Below are positions 16,183 through 24,707 of a DNA stretch of 64,000 bases, piece after piece. The notes beneath the pieces are model-generated. The model was given only the letters and a program-made list of their open reading frames with translations, was not told where the DNA came from and ran no database searches. The position numbers were made by a program, and so were the translations under genes. Numbering within the stretch: the first letter of the stretch is position 1; every line of letters begins with the position of its first letter. Origin of the DNA: Flavobacteriia bacterium (lineage in GTDB: Bacteria > Bacteroidota > Bacteroidia > Flavobacteriales_D > Crocinitomicaceae); the NCBI GenBank assembly GCA_009924735.1, contig RFQZ01000002.1, positions 1-64,000 on the forward strand, read 5' to 3'.

Positions 16183-18186
16183 ATGAATTTTCAGGAACAA
16201 ATTTTAGCCGGGATACCTGCAATTTTACCCGATTCCAAAACCTACGACGTACGAATAAATCACGCGCCCAAGCGAAAGGACATCTTGACCCTGGCGGAAA
16301 AAAAGTTGGCCTTACGCAATGCGTTAAGGTATTTTCCTGCCCATCTTCACGAAGAACTTGGCAGAGAATTTTGCGATGAATTGGAAACTTTCGGAAGGAT
16401 TTATATGTACCGCTTCCGTCCAGATTATGACATGTTTGCACGCCCCATTTCAGAGTATCCTGGTCTTTCCTTGGAAGCCAAAAGCATTATGTTAATGATC
16501 CAAAATAACTTGGACCCAAGGGTGGCACAACATCCCCACGAATTGATTACCTATGGTGGAAATGGGGCTGTTTTTCAAAATTGGGCACAATACCTCTTGA
16601 CAATGCAATATTTGGCGAAAATGACAAATGAGCAAACGTTGGTGATGTATTCGGGACATCCGATGGGTTTGTTTCCTTCTCATCCGAATGCGCCAAGGGT
16701 GGTGGTGTCCAATGGGATGATGATTCCCAACCACAGTACCCCCGATGATTTAGAAAGGTTTAATGCCTTAGGGGTAACACAATATGGTCAAATGACTGCA
16801 GGCTCCTACATGTACATTGGCCCCCAAGGAATCGTGCATGGCACAACCATTACCATTTTAAATGCGTTGCGAAGGTTTGTTAAAGGCAATGCAAACAAGG
16901 GCACTAAATTGTTTGTGACTGCAGGATTGGGGGGGATGAGTGGCGCACAACCCAAGGCGGGGAACATCGCAGGGGTCGTTAGTGTAACCGCAGAAATGAA
17001 CCCCAAAGCCATTCACACACGCCACACCCAAGGTTGGGTAGATGAGGTAAGTACAGACATTTCATCGCTTTGCGAACGTGTAAAAAATGCACTTTCTACC
17101 AACGAGGTGGTTTCCATCGCCTATTTGGGAAATGTGGTGGAAGTATGGGAAGCCTTTGATGCAGCGGGTATTTACATCGACTTAGGGTCAGACCAAACTT
17201 CGCTTCACAATCCTTATGCGGGAGGATATTACCCCGTAGGCCTTTCCTTTGAAGAGGCTAATGAAATGATGGCTTCAAATCCCGATGCATTCAAAAAACA
17301 AGTGCAAGATTCTTTGCGACGACATGTAGATACCATTGGCAAGCATACCGCAAGAGGGACGTACTTTTTTGATTACGGCAATGCTTTCCTGTTGGAAGCT
17401 TCCAGGGCAGGCGCCCATATTATGAAAGAAAATGGATTGGACTTTAAATACCCTTCTTATGTTCAAGATATTTTGGGTCCCTTTTGCTTTGATTATGGGT
17501 TTGGACCCTTTCGTTGGGTTTGTGCTTCGGGAGAGGATGATGACCTTCGGAAAACAGACCAGATTGCTTGTGAAGTTTTAGAAAACATGTTGGCAAACGC
17601 GCCCGAAGAAATTCAACAACAATTGATGGATAACATTCAGTGGATCAAAGCGGCGCAAGAAAACAAAATGGTGGTAGGCTCGCAGGCGAGGATTTTATAT
17701 GCCGACGCAGAAGGAAGAATGAAAATTGCAGAGGCTTTTAATTCAGCGATAGCGAACGGAGCGATTGGACCGGTTGTCATTGGAAGAGACCATCACGATG
17801 TTTCGGGGACAGATTCACCTTTTAGGGAAACCAGTAATATCTATGACGGTTCAAGTTTTACAGCAGACATGGCCATTCAGAATGTAATTGGAGACAGCTT
17901 TAGGGGCGCTACTTGGGTTTCCATCCACAACGGTGGTGGTGTCGGTTGGGGAGAAGTAATCAATGGCGGTTTTGGAATGTTACTGGATGGTTCTGACCGC
18001 GCGCGTAAAAACTTGGCGATGATGCTTCATTGGGATGTGAACAATGGAATCGCTCGGAGAAACTGGGCGCGGAACCCAAATGCCACCTTCGCAATAGAAC
18101 GCGCCATGGAAATGGAACCATTACTTCAGGTTACGATTCCAAACCTTGTAGAGGATGCCATACTGCAATCGCTTTATACAAACTAA
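16183..18186 (+). CDS. hutU: Urocanate hydratase (urocanase)
   Basis: Urocanase converts urocanate to imidazolone propionate in histidine breakdown, using tightly bound NAD+. The 667-residue length fits the longer Bacteroidota form rather than the ~555-residue enterobacterial form. Family blocks include NGMMIPNHS, VTAGLGGMSGAQPKAG (NAD-binding region), DLGSDQTSLHNPYAGGYYP and the C-terminal VSIHNGGGVGWGEVINGG. No hutH, hutI, hutG or ftcD neighbour is present, so the rest of the pathway must be elsewhere or absent. It follows the RsmI-like gene closely, which may only reflect packing. Confidence 0.93.
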   Translation: MNFQEQILAGIPAILPDSKTYDVRINHAPKRKDILTLAEKKLALRNALRYFPAHLHEELGREFCDELETFGRIYMYRFRPDYDMFARPISEYPGLSLEAKSIMLMIQNNLDPRVAQHPHELITYGGNGAVFQNWAQYLLTMQYLAKMTNEQTLVMYSGHPMGLFPSHPNAPRVVVSNGMMIPNHSTPDDLERFNALGVTQYGQMTAGSYMYIGPQGIVHGTTITILNALRRFVKGNANKGTKLFVTAGLGGMSGAQPKAGNIAGVVSVTAEMNPKAIHTRHTQGWVDEVSTDISSLCERVKNALSTNEVVSIAYLGNVVEVWEAFDAAGIYIDLGSDQTSLHNPYAGGYYPVGLSFEEANEMMASNPDAFKKQVQDSLRRHVDTIGKHTARGTYFFDYGNAFLLEASRAGAHIMKENGLDFKYPSYVQDILGPFCFDYGFGPFRWVCASGEDDDLRKTDQIACEVLENMLANAPEEIQQQLMDNIQWIKAAQENKMVVGSQARILYADAEGRMKIAEAFNSAIANGAIGPVVIGRDHHDVSGTDSPFRETSNIYDGSSFTADMAIQNVIGDSFRGATWVSIHNGGGVGWGEVINGGFGMLLDGSDRARKNLAMMLHWDVNNGIARRNWARNPNATFAIERAMEMEPLLQVTIPNLVEDAILQSLYTN

Positions 18187-18231
18187 CCCCAACGGATCCA
18201 TATTCTGTTGCGAAAATCGTATTTTTACCCT

Positions 18232-19005
18232 GTGAAAAAAGTGTATAAGTTCTTGTTGAATACATTGCCTCGACCCTTGTTGATACGATTAAGCTATGTT
18301 TTTAAGTTCTTCGCGCCTTGGTTGTACCGTGGAAATAATGTCGAATGCCCTGTATGTGAAAAATCCTTTTCGAAATTTCTTTCTTATGGTTCCGACGTTG
18401 CGCATCGAGAAAATGTATTGTGCCCCTACGACTTAACCCTGGAAAGGCATCGGTTGATGTGGCTGTATTTAAAAAACCATAGTAATTTCTTTACCGCCCA
18501 GCATTTGGATGTGCTGCACATCGCTCCTGAACAGTGTTTTATTCATAAGTTCCGAAAACAATCCAACCTAACGTACTTAACCGGTGATTTAGAATCCCCC
18601 TTGGCGGATATTCATTTTGACCTGCATCACATTCCTTTGGATGACCAAAAGTTTGACATCGTTATTTGTAACCACGTCATGGAACATGTAGAAGACCCGA
18701 TTCAATGCATGAAGGAAATTTTTCGCGTGATGAAAAGTGGGGGTTGGGCGATTCTTCAGGTTCCTCAGGATATGAACAGGGAGTTTACGTATGAGGACCC
18801 CAATATTGTCACCCCGGAAGACCGCGAATTGCATTATTGGCAAAAGGATCACGTAAGGTTATTCGGAAGAGATTATCCTCAGTATTTAGAAAAAGCAGGT
18901 TTTCGGGTTGAAGCGTTCCTTCTCAAGGATCACATGCCAATTTCGAAGTTTCAACGCTACCAAATTGCCGCAGAGGAAGTTCTTTACATTGCTTTTAAAG
19001 ATTAA
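18232..19005 (+). CDS. Class I SAM-dependent methyltransferase with an N-terminal cysteine pair
   Basis: The start is taken at the GTG at 18232 (MKKVYKF); a TTG at 18208 is an alternative. The N-terminal part has CPVC (near residue 38) and a later CPYD, perhaps a small metal-binding knuckle. The methyltransferase core has VLHIAPEQCF in place of the usual glycine-rich motif I, then DIVICNHVMEHV (motif after the SAM pocket) and MKSGGWAILQVP, both typical of Methyltransf_11 proteins. This family is common beside glycan or surface genes in Bacteroidota; its acceptor is unknown. It ends 3 bases before the MbnP-like gene, so they probably share a transcript. Confidence 0.8.
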   Translation: MKKVYKFLLNTLPRPLLIRLSYVFKFFAPWLYRGNNVECPVCEKSFSKFLSYGSDVAHRENVLCPYDLTLERHRLMWLYLKNHSNFFTAQHLDVLHIAPEQCFIHKFRKQSNLTYLTGDLESPLADIHFDLHHIPLDDQKFDIVICNHVMEHVEDPIQCMKEIFRVMKSGGWAILQVPQDMNREFTYEDPNIVTPEDRELHYWQKDHVRLFGRDYPQYLEKAGFRVEAFLLKDHMPISKFQRYQIAAEEVLYIAFKD

Positions 19006-19008
19006 TCC

Positions 19009-19980
19009 ATGAGAAACAGTTGGTTGGTATTGCTCCTTTTTTTGTCCTCCAGTTCATGGGCACAAAAACATACATTCTTGAACATCGCACCAAAATTTTT
19101 CAACCAGGATTTTCAACTGAACACCAATTATGTGGGATTGGATGGGGTGACCGTTACATTTGACCATTTCATGTATTACATTTCCGATGTTAAAATTATC
19201 CACGATGGCGGACAAATTCACAACGTTATTCCCTCCGTCTTCATAGCGAAACCTGACACGTTTTCATTTTATTTGGGAGAACTATCTCTTACAACCATTG
19301 AACAAATTCAATTCATGGTAGGGGTTCCACAACGCCTTAACATACAAAGTGGTGCCGAGGCACAAGACATTTCAGTGTACCCTGCTTCTCATCCATTAAG
19401 TTTTCAAAGTCCTTCCATGTATTGGGGATGGCAAGCGGGTTACATGCACATGATTGTGGGTGGATACGCCGATGGCAATAACGACCAAAATCCCGAAACC
19501 TATTTTGAAATGCACAATTTGGGAAACAACAACCAAAAGGTAGTTAACCAAAACATAGTGGCTACCCAAACCACGCCCAATCAAATTGATTTGTATATGG
19601 AATGTCACCTGGAACAATGGCTTTACGGCATGCCGCTATCCACGGTAGGCATACTTCATGACCAAACGGGATTGAATGGGGAAGTTATGAAGAACATTGA
19701 CAATCACCCTGTTTTTGTACAACCGTTAAACGCCGCTACAGCCGAAAACCAGCATTCCTATGCCATGTTTACGTTTGATAAAGTTTTTCATTGGAAACAT
19801 TTGCCAATGGGCACTACCGAAGTGTATGATTTGACAGGGGCACTTGTTTTTACACACCAACGTACCCATTCAGAAGGAAATGTAACGTTGACATTAAACC
19901 CCGGAAATTATGTCTTCTCAGTGAAAGATTTGGAAGGAAATATGGTAAAACATGAGGTACTCCGAATAACTGAAGAATGA
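19009..19980 (+). CDS. MbnP-like periplasmic or surface copper-protein homologue with a T9SS-like C-terminal tail
   Basis: The 323-residue protein has a signal peptide (to ~19, SSSSWAQ). The body resembles the MbnP family (PF20243-type): an early VTVTFDHFMYYISDVKI block and the hallmark MYWGWQAGY at 137-145, with W139 and W141. In studied MbnP proteins a tryptophan is oxidised to kynurenine by the partner di-haem enzyme MbnH and the product binds copper. Here the partner gene overlaps the 3' end by 4 bases. Residues ~268-321 (EVYDLTGALV, NPGNYVFSVKD) look like a short type A T9SS sorting tail, unusual for the family. Copper binding is inferred, not shown. Confidence 0.72.
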   Translation: MRNSWLVLLLFLSSSSWAQKHTFLNIAPKFFNQDFQLNTNYVGLDGVTVTFDHFMYYISDVKIIHDGGQIHNVIPSVFIAKPDTFSFYLGELSLTTIEQIQFMVGVPQRLNIQSGAEAQDISVYPASHPLSFQSPSMYWGWQAGYMHMIVGGYADGNNDQNPETYFEMHNLGNNNQKVVNQNIVATQTTPNQIDLYMECHLEQWLYGMPLSTVGILHDQTGLNGEVMKNIDNHPVFVQPLNAATAENQHSYAMFTFDKVFHWKHLPMGTTEVYDLTGALVFTHQRTHSEGNVTLTLNPGNYVFSVKDLEGNMVKHEVLRITEE

Positions 19981-20954
19981 AAAACCACCTTTTCTTTGGC
20001 CTTTTGTTGGGTTTAGGTTGCTTTGTTTTGTCCTGTGAAACCCAGGAAATGGCAAACCATGATTACCCCTACCCAATGGACAATCCCCCCGAAACATCCA
20101 AAATAAGCCTAGGGAAAAGTCTGTTTTTTGACAAACGATTGTCCGCGGACGGTTCCATTGCCTGTGCAGATTGTCACCTTCCTCAATATGCATTTACAGA
20201 CCGTAAAAAAGTAAGCTCAGGAATTTTTGGACAAAAAACGGAAAGAAATGCACCTTCGATTTTAAACAGTGCTTTTTTACAAACCGTGATGTTCGATGCC
20301 CATTTGAAATCCTTAGAAATGCAAGTCATCGTCCCCATTCAAGAGCCAACCGAAATGGGGCATAACATGAAGACACTCATTCCATTGCTCAGAGAAATCC
20401 CAGAATACCAAGCTGCTGCACAAAAGATTTTTAACAGGGATTTTGATGCGTGGGTTCTTACACGTAGCATTGCAGCATTTGAGCGTTCCTTGCTTTCGCT
20501 AAACAGTCCATATGACTTGTATATGAAAGGACAAAAAAACGCCATGGGTAAAGATGCCCTTGCGGGAAAGGCGTTGTTTGATAATACACTGAATTGTAAA
20601 TCATGTCATCCGGCACCGTATTTCACCACCTTTAAGGCTGAAAACAATGGTTTGTACGCAGTGTATGGAAAGGATAAAGGAAGGTTTCGAATTGACCTAG
20701 ACTCCTCTGAAATCGGGTTTTTTAAAATTCCTTCCTTGCGAAACATTGCCCTGACGTATCCATACATGCACGACGGATCCTTGAATTCTTTAACGGATGT
20801 CTTAAAACATTACATGGAAGGAGGAAAGCATCCAAAAGGACAAAGTACACACGTTAAATCCTTCTCGCTGAGTATTACAGAGCAAAAACAAATCATTGCT
20901 TTTTTGAATGCATTAACCGATACATCTTATCTGAAAAATTTTAAATCAAAATGA
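19977..20954 (+). CDS. Di-haem cytochrome c peroxidase / MauG-MbnH family lipoprotein
   Basis: The 325-residue protein starts with a lipoprotein-type signal ending in LSC at C20. Two haem-binding motifs are present, CADCH (63-67) and CKSCH (207-211). Conserved blocks include FDKRLSADGSIACADCH, a KGRFRIDL stretch and KIPSLRNIALTYPYMHDGS, where the methionine is the likely axial ligand of the second haem. Members either reduce peroxide (CcpA) or carry out protein oxidation (MauG, MbnH). Coupling by an ATGA overlap with an MbnP-like gene favours the MbnH role, oxidising a tryptophan of that partner. It probably sits in the periplasm or outer-membrane inner leaflet. Confidence 0.9.
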   Translation: MKNHLFFGLLLGLGCFVLSCETQEMANHDYPYPMDNPPETSKISLGKSLFFDKRLSADGSIACADCHLPQYAFTDRKKVSSGIFGQKTERNAPSILNSAFLQTVMFDAHLKSLEMQVIVPIQEPTEMGHNMKTLIPLLREIPEYQAAAQKIFNRDFDAWVLTRSIAAFERSLLSLNSPYDLYMKGQKNAMGKDALAGKALFDNTLNCKSCHPAPYFTTFKAENNGLYAVYGKDKGRFRIDLDSSEIGFFKIPSLRNIALTYPYMHDGSLNSLTDVLKHYMEGGKHPKGQSTHVKSFSLSITEQKQIIAFLNALTDTSYLKNFKSK

Positions 20955-21454
20955 GGATACAAGAAGCGTTACTTGAGCGATTGAAGGAGGAGGAAAACCT
21001 GATTTTTGAAACCATTGAATTTCAGTCACATTCGTTTTTAAAAATTCATTTTTCTGGATTGGATGGCACCCTTTACGTGACGTTGGGGCTTTCAGACCAT
21101 ACAATGAAAATCCCTGAAAAATATAAGGGTGAAAGCAATGTTGAGCTGTACTTTTTCACCCCCATTCATTGGGAGGCTGCTGAAAAAAACGGGGCGTTGA
21201 TTACGTGGGCACTCCAAACATTGGTGAAGGCAAAAACGTATGTCATGGCAGGGAATTGGGTACTTACGGGACAAACTTTTGACCTTACGGAAGTTCCCGA
21301 GGGAAAATTTAAAGAATTGAATTTTGTCGCAATGATGCTGGTTCCTCCGCATGAGGCTAAGTTTTTATCAGAACCGATCGTTCTGGAAAATAGTGAAAAG
21401 CTCGATGAATTCAGGTTGCCGGTGGTAAAAAACAGGATTTTGTTTTGGAGGTAA
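20951..21454 (+). CDS. Suppressor-of-fused (SUFU)-like domain protein
   Basis: The 167-residue protein has no signal peptide or membrane segment and should be cytoplasmic. GLSDHTMKIPEKYKG followed by VELYFFTPIHW is close to the SUFU-domain pattern (GMSD-x-PM-x-VPE, then AELM-x-x-LP-x-xW), and AGNWVLTGQTF and MMLVPPHEAKF fit the later part of the domain. Bacterial SUFU-like proteins are often immunity proteins or of unknown role. It overlaps the di-haem gene by 4 bases and the next gene by up to 10, so it is transcribed with the MbnP/MbnH-like pair. A functional link is inferred only from this overlap. Confidence 0.6.
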   Translation: MRIQEALLERLKEEENLIFETIEFQSHSFLKIHFSGLDGTLYVTLGLSDHTMKIPEKYKGESNVELYFFTPIHWEAAEKNGALITWALQTLVKAKTYVMAGNWVLTGQTFDLTEVPEGKFKELNFVAMMLVPPHEAKFLSEPIVLENSEKLDEFRLPVVKNRILFWR

Positions 21455-22371
21455 CAAAAAACCGCCAACACTTGGCCACTTTGTCGCTTTTATTGGTCAA
21501 CTTGATCTATGGCGCTAGCCATGTTTTGGCAAAGGGCGTAATGCCAACTTACCTAAGTCCAACCGTATTTATTGTATTGAGAATTTTGGGCGCAACCTTT
21601 CTGTTTTGGTTGTTGGCATTTGTGAGCAGGCCACAAAAAATAAAAACCAAAGACCTATTTACGTTTTTGGCCTGCGGTTTTTTTGGGATTGCGGTGAATC
21701 AGTTGCTTTTTTTTCATGGATTAAATTTATCCTCCCCGATGAATGCTGGGATCATCATGGCATTGAATCCAATTATGGTGGCAATTTTGTCGTTTTTCTT
21801 AATCCGTGAAGCACTTTCCTTAAGACAATGGGTAGGAATAGGGATTGGTGCTTTTGGCGCAATTGCCTTAACAGCCTTTGGATCTTCGTATCAATTTTCG
21901 GTCGAAAAAGGAGACCTATTCCTATTGGGAAATTCCCTGAGTTATGCATTTTACTTGATTTTGGTTAAACCCCTGATGAAAAAATATGACCCAATAACCG
22001 TAATCACCTGGGTGTTCACCTTTGGAAGTGTTTTTATTTTGTTGTTCCCACCTGTTTGGGAGGTTTTACCTGCGACGTCATTTCAAGGTATTCCACCCTC
22101 CGTTTGGTATAAAATCATTTTTGTAATTGTTGGGGTCACCTTTCTGACCTATCTTCTTACCGTTGTTGGGCTGAAGTATGTAAGCGCGACGATAGCCAGT
22201 GTATTCATTTATTTTCAACCCATTTTTGTGATGGTTTTTACATTCGTATTTTTTACCTTGGGTTGGAGTGAAGACTATTCTGCTTCCATTCATGTTCGTA
22301 AGATTCTGCTTATGGCAATTGTTATGGTGGGCGTATTCTTAACTTCAAAGCCGATGTCAAAACGGAAATGA
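21445..22371 (+). CDS. DMT-superfamily transporter, two EamA domains
   Basis: The 308-residue protein has about ten transmembrane helices in two EamA halves. Diagnostic blocks are NLIYGASHVLAKG in helix 1, MNAGIIMALNPIMVAILSFF in the first half and YVSATIASVFIYFQPIFVMV in the second. EamA exporters carry amino acids, metabolites or other small solutes; the substrate is not predictable. There is no ATG at the N-terminus, so translation may begin at the TTG at 21445 (next to a GGAGGT-like purine stretch) or the TTG at about 21472. It is the last gene of the tight five-gene run starting at 18232. Confidence 0.85.
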   Translation: MEVTKNRQHLATLSLLLVNLIYGASHVLAKGVMPTYLSPTVFIVLRILGATFLFWLLAFVSRPQKIKTKDLFTFLACGFFGIAVNQLLFFHGLNLSSPMNAGIIMALNPIMVAILSFFLIREALSLRQWVGIGIGAFGAIALTAFGSSYQFSVEKGDLFLLGNSLSYAFYLILVKPLMKKYDPITVITWVFTFGSVFILLFPPVWEVLPATSFQGIPPSVWYKIIFVIVGVTFLTYLLTVVGLKYVSATIASVFIYFQPIFVMVFTFVFFTLGWSEDYSASIHVRKILLMAIVMVGVFLTSKPMSKRK

Positions 22372-22445
22372 GCATAAGCATGGTTAGGTTTCTCCCCTAA
22401 TTATTTCTAATTTTATGACAACAAATTTTCCTTAAACAATCAAAG

Positions 22446-23084
22446 ATGGGCTTGCTTAAATACCTTGTTTCGTTGCTACTTCTTACTGGGTGTTTTAGCC
22501 TATTTGCACAACATCAAGAAGGAATGGTCGAATATGCAATTACCGTTAAGCCTGGCGATACAACACAATACCAGAAACAACGTGCGGCTTTAATGTTTGA
22601 CAGTAAAATGGCATTGCATTTCAATGACACGATGTCTCGAATGGATTTCAAAATGGGTAAGGGCATGCTGACCAGTATCATTGTAAATTTGAACCGTAAG
22701 AAAGGCCTGAGTTTAACATCTTCCTCCAAAGGTAAGTTTGCCTATTTTCTAACGGAAGATTATTTTGAACCGAAAAAAGAAGGCGAAGTCAAGGTCGAGT
22801 TGATCGACGAGAAGGCCACAATCTTGGGGTATTCTTGTAAAAAAGCCCTCATGTATGTCGATGGCATTATGACGACTTATTGGTACACCAATGATTTTAC
22901 CTTAGAAATAAAAAACCAAGAAATCGTAAACAAACACATTCCTGGTTTTCCTCTAAAATACAGTACGGTAAAGGATGGCTTGTTCATGGAGTTTGAAGTT
23001 TCAAACATCCTTTTTTCTCTGAAAAATCCAGAACTTGTTTTTTCAATGGCGGTGCCAGAAGGATTCAAAATGTTGAAAAAGTAA
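22446..23084 (+). CDS. GLPGLI/DUF4412-type secreted protein
   Basis: The 212-residue protein has a signal peptide ending near LFAQHQEG. The pattern fits small GLPGLI or DUF4412 proteins of Bacteroidota: an early GMVEYAITV strand, then ILGYSCKKALMYVDG followed by TTYWYTNDF. Their function is unknown. It lies 74 bases after the EamA gene, so it may have its own promoter; a weak TAATTTTA box is at 22408-22415. Its stop codon abuts the stop of the convergent OmpA gene with no base in between. Confidence 0.72.
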   Translation: MGLLKYLVSLLLLTGCFSLFAQHQEGMVEYAITVKPGDTTQYQKQRAALMFDSKMALHFNDTMSRMDFKMGKGMLTSIIVNLNRKKGLSLTSSSKGKFAYFLTEDYFEPKKEGEVKVELIDEKATILGYSCKKALMYVDGIMTTYWYTNDFTLEIKNQEIVNKHIPGFPLKYSTVKDGLFMEFEVSNILFSLKNPELVFSMAVPEGFKMLKK

Positions 23085-24707
23085 CTACGGTAGGATAATA
23101 TCCAAATTTACAACCCTGTTTTTCGCATCGCTCTCCTCAAGACAAGGATTACATCTTACGATGGGATCAAATTCTCCCATGGAAACGATCTTAATGCGAT
23201 CCGGTTTCACACCCGCTTGTTGAATGATTTTAGCAACGGTTTTGGCACGTTGCTCTCCTAAATAATCATTGTATACCCAGGATCCTTTGTTATCGGTTCT
23301 TCCCACAATGACAATCTTTAAGGAATCGTTCGATTGTAAAAAGGTTATGAAAGAATCCAGTTCTTTAGGTAGTTGTTTGACCGCGGATTGGTTGAAATCA
23401 AAATAAAAGGTTAAGTTTTTCAAACTGGTAAAAGTCTTTGGTTTTTCCGGAACGAGGGTGTCGACTTTAACGATTTCAGGTTTTTTTGGAAAAGCGTAAC
23501 AATATAAATCATCATCACCCTTACCGCCAAATCGATTGGAACAGAACAACATGGAATCTGACGTGATGTAATTCAATCCGAAATCATCGCTAAATCCATT
23601 TACAGGAAAAGGCAAGTGTTTGATGCTACCAAATCTTTGGTCTGAAACAATGCGGGCTTGGTAGACATCCAATCCTCCGTACCCAATTCTCCCGTCGCTT
23701 GCAAAGGTTAGGATGCTGTCTCCTTGAAACAAAGGGAAAAGTTCATTCCCGGGGGTATTCAAAGATGAAACAAGTTTCGGTTCACTCCATACGTTTTCGT
23801 TGCAAAAAGATTGATACAAATTAGCTTCGATGCTGCCTTTTTTGATTCCTGTCAATACCATCCATGTCCCCTCTTTGTGCAAGGTAATTGAGGAAAATGT
23901 TAAGGTGTCATTCTGGCGGAAAATGGGACTAAGTGGTCCAAAGGTACTGTCGTTTTCAAACTTAGTTTGGTATAGGTTAGATGGGTGGTAGCTTCCGTTT
24001 TTGTTGAAACCTTCAATGGAAACGATGGCTAATTTTGTGTCGGAAATGGAAATAGATCGAACCGTTGGATAATCAAATAAGGGTTTTTCAAATTTTATTC
24101 TTTGCAAAACTTGGCGGTCATTGATCTTGTACACTTCGGTAAAAAAATACTCTGCCTTTGTCAAATCTTTCGCACCCACCACTTTTTCATTCGAAGCGAT
24201 GCCTTTTTCAACCAACAAAATTTGTGTGTTGTTATAGGTTCCAGATGTTATCTCCGCACGTGCACCATTGGTAGGATGGTTGTGAAGGTTTTCCTCAGGC
24301 CATTTTTCCCACGCCTGAATTTCATTGATTGCTTTCAAAAGTGAATCTGTGTCTCTATTTCCAGCCTTTTCTTTGTGTTTTGTAAGATAGTCTTTGGCAA
24401 TTTCTGGTCGGCCCGTTGCCAGTGCTGCATATCCGTGGGCATAAAGAAAGAACATTTCGATTTTCGGGTCTTTTACAAGGGAATCGGTTAATGCAAAAGA
24501 TTGAACAAAGTCTCCAACAGAAAAACTTGCATACGCCCATTTTTTCCGATCTTCTTGGGATAATTTTTGGGTTTTGGAATTGTTTTGAAAACCTTTCGCG
24601 GCAAGGGTATATTCATATCGATCGAAAAGCGCATACGTTTCGGTCAAGTTTTGCGCGTAATGCAAAAAGCCACAAAACAAAAAGGATAGAGAAAGTAAAA
24701 ATCTCAT
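23085..24707 (-). CDS. OmpA-family outer-membrane-associated protein with WD40-like repeats
   Basis: The 540-residue protein has a signal peptide, then a helical tetratricopeptide-like region (~20-135), a central region with PD40/WD40-like propeller motifs (LTFASDGRIGYGGLDVYQA, MLFCSNRFGGKGDDDLYC) and a C-terminal OmpA/MotB peptidoglycan-binding domain (from ~432; FYFDFNQSAVK, GRTDNKGS and NRVVNLDI). This architecture matches the OmpA-type proteins encoded with PorP/SprF in Bacteroidota, which anchor T9SS or adhesin complexes to the cell wall. Its ATG overlaps the stop of the SprF gene by one base (TAATG), so the two are probably translated together. Confidence 0.88.
   Translation of the reverse strand: MRFLLSLSFLFCGFLHYAQNLTETYALFDRYEYTLAAKGFQNNSKTQKLSQEDRKKWAYASFSVGDFVQSFALTDSLVKDPKIEMFFLYAHGYAALATGRPEIAKDYLTKHKEKAGNRDTDSLLKAINEIQAWEKWPEENLHNHPTNGARAEITSGTYNNTQILLVEKGIASNEKVVGAKDLTKAEYFFTEVYKINDRQVLQRIKFEKPLFDYPTVRSISISDTKLAIVSIEGFNKNGSYHPSNLYQTKFENDSTFGPLSPIFRQNDTLTFSSITLHKEGTWMVLTGIKKGSIEANLYQSFCNENVWSEPKLVSSLNTPGNELFPLFQGDSILTFASDGRIGYGGLDVYQARIVSDQRFGSIKHLPFPVNGFSDDFGLNYITSDSMLFCSNRFGGKGDDDLYCYAFPKKPEIVKVDTLVPEKPKTFTSLKNLTFYFDFNQSAVKQLPKELDSFITFLQSNDSLKIVIVGRTDNKGSWVYNDYLGEQRAKTVAKIIQQAGVKPDRIKIVSMGEFDPIVRCNPCLEESDAKNRVVNLDIILP

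Noticed and set aside
19009-20954. A methanobactin biosynthesis cluster
   Set aside because: Only MbnP- and MbnH-like genes are present; no precursor peptide, MbnB/MbnC or dedicated MATE or TonB gene lies in the run.
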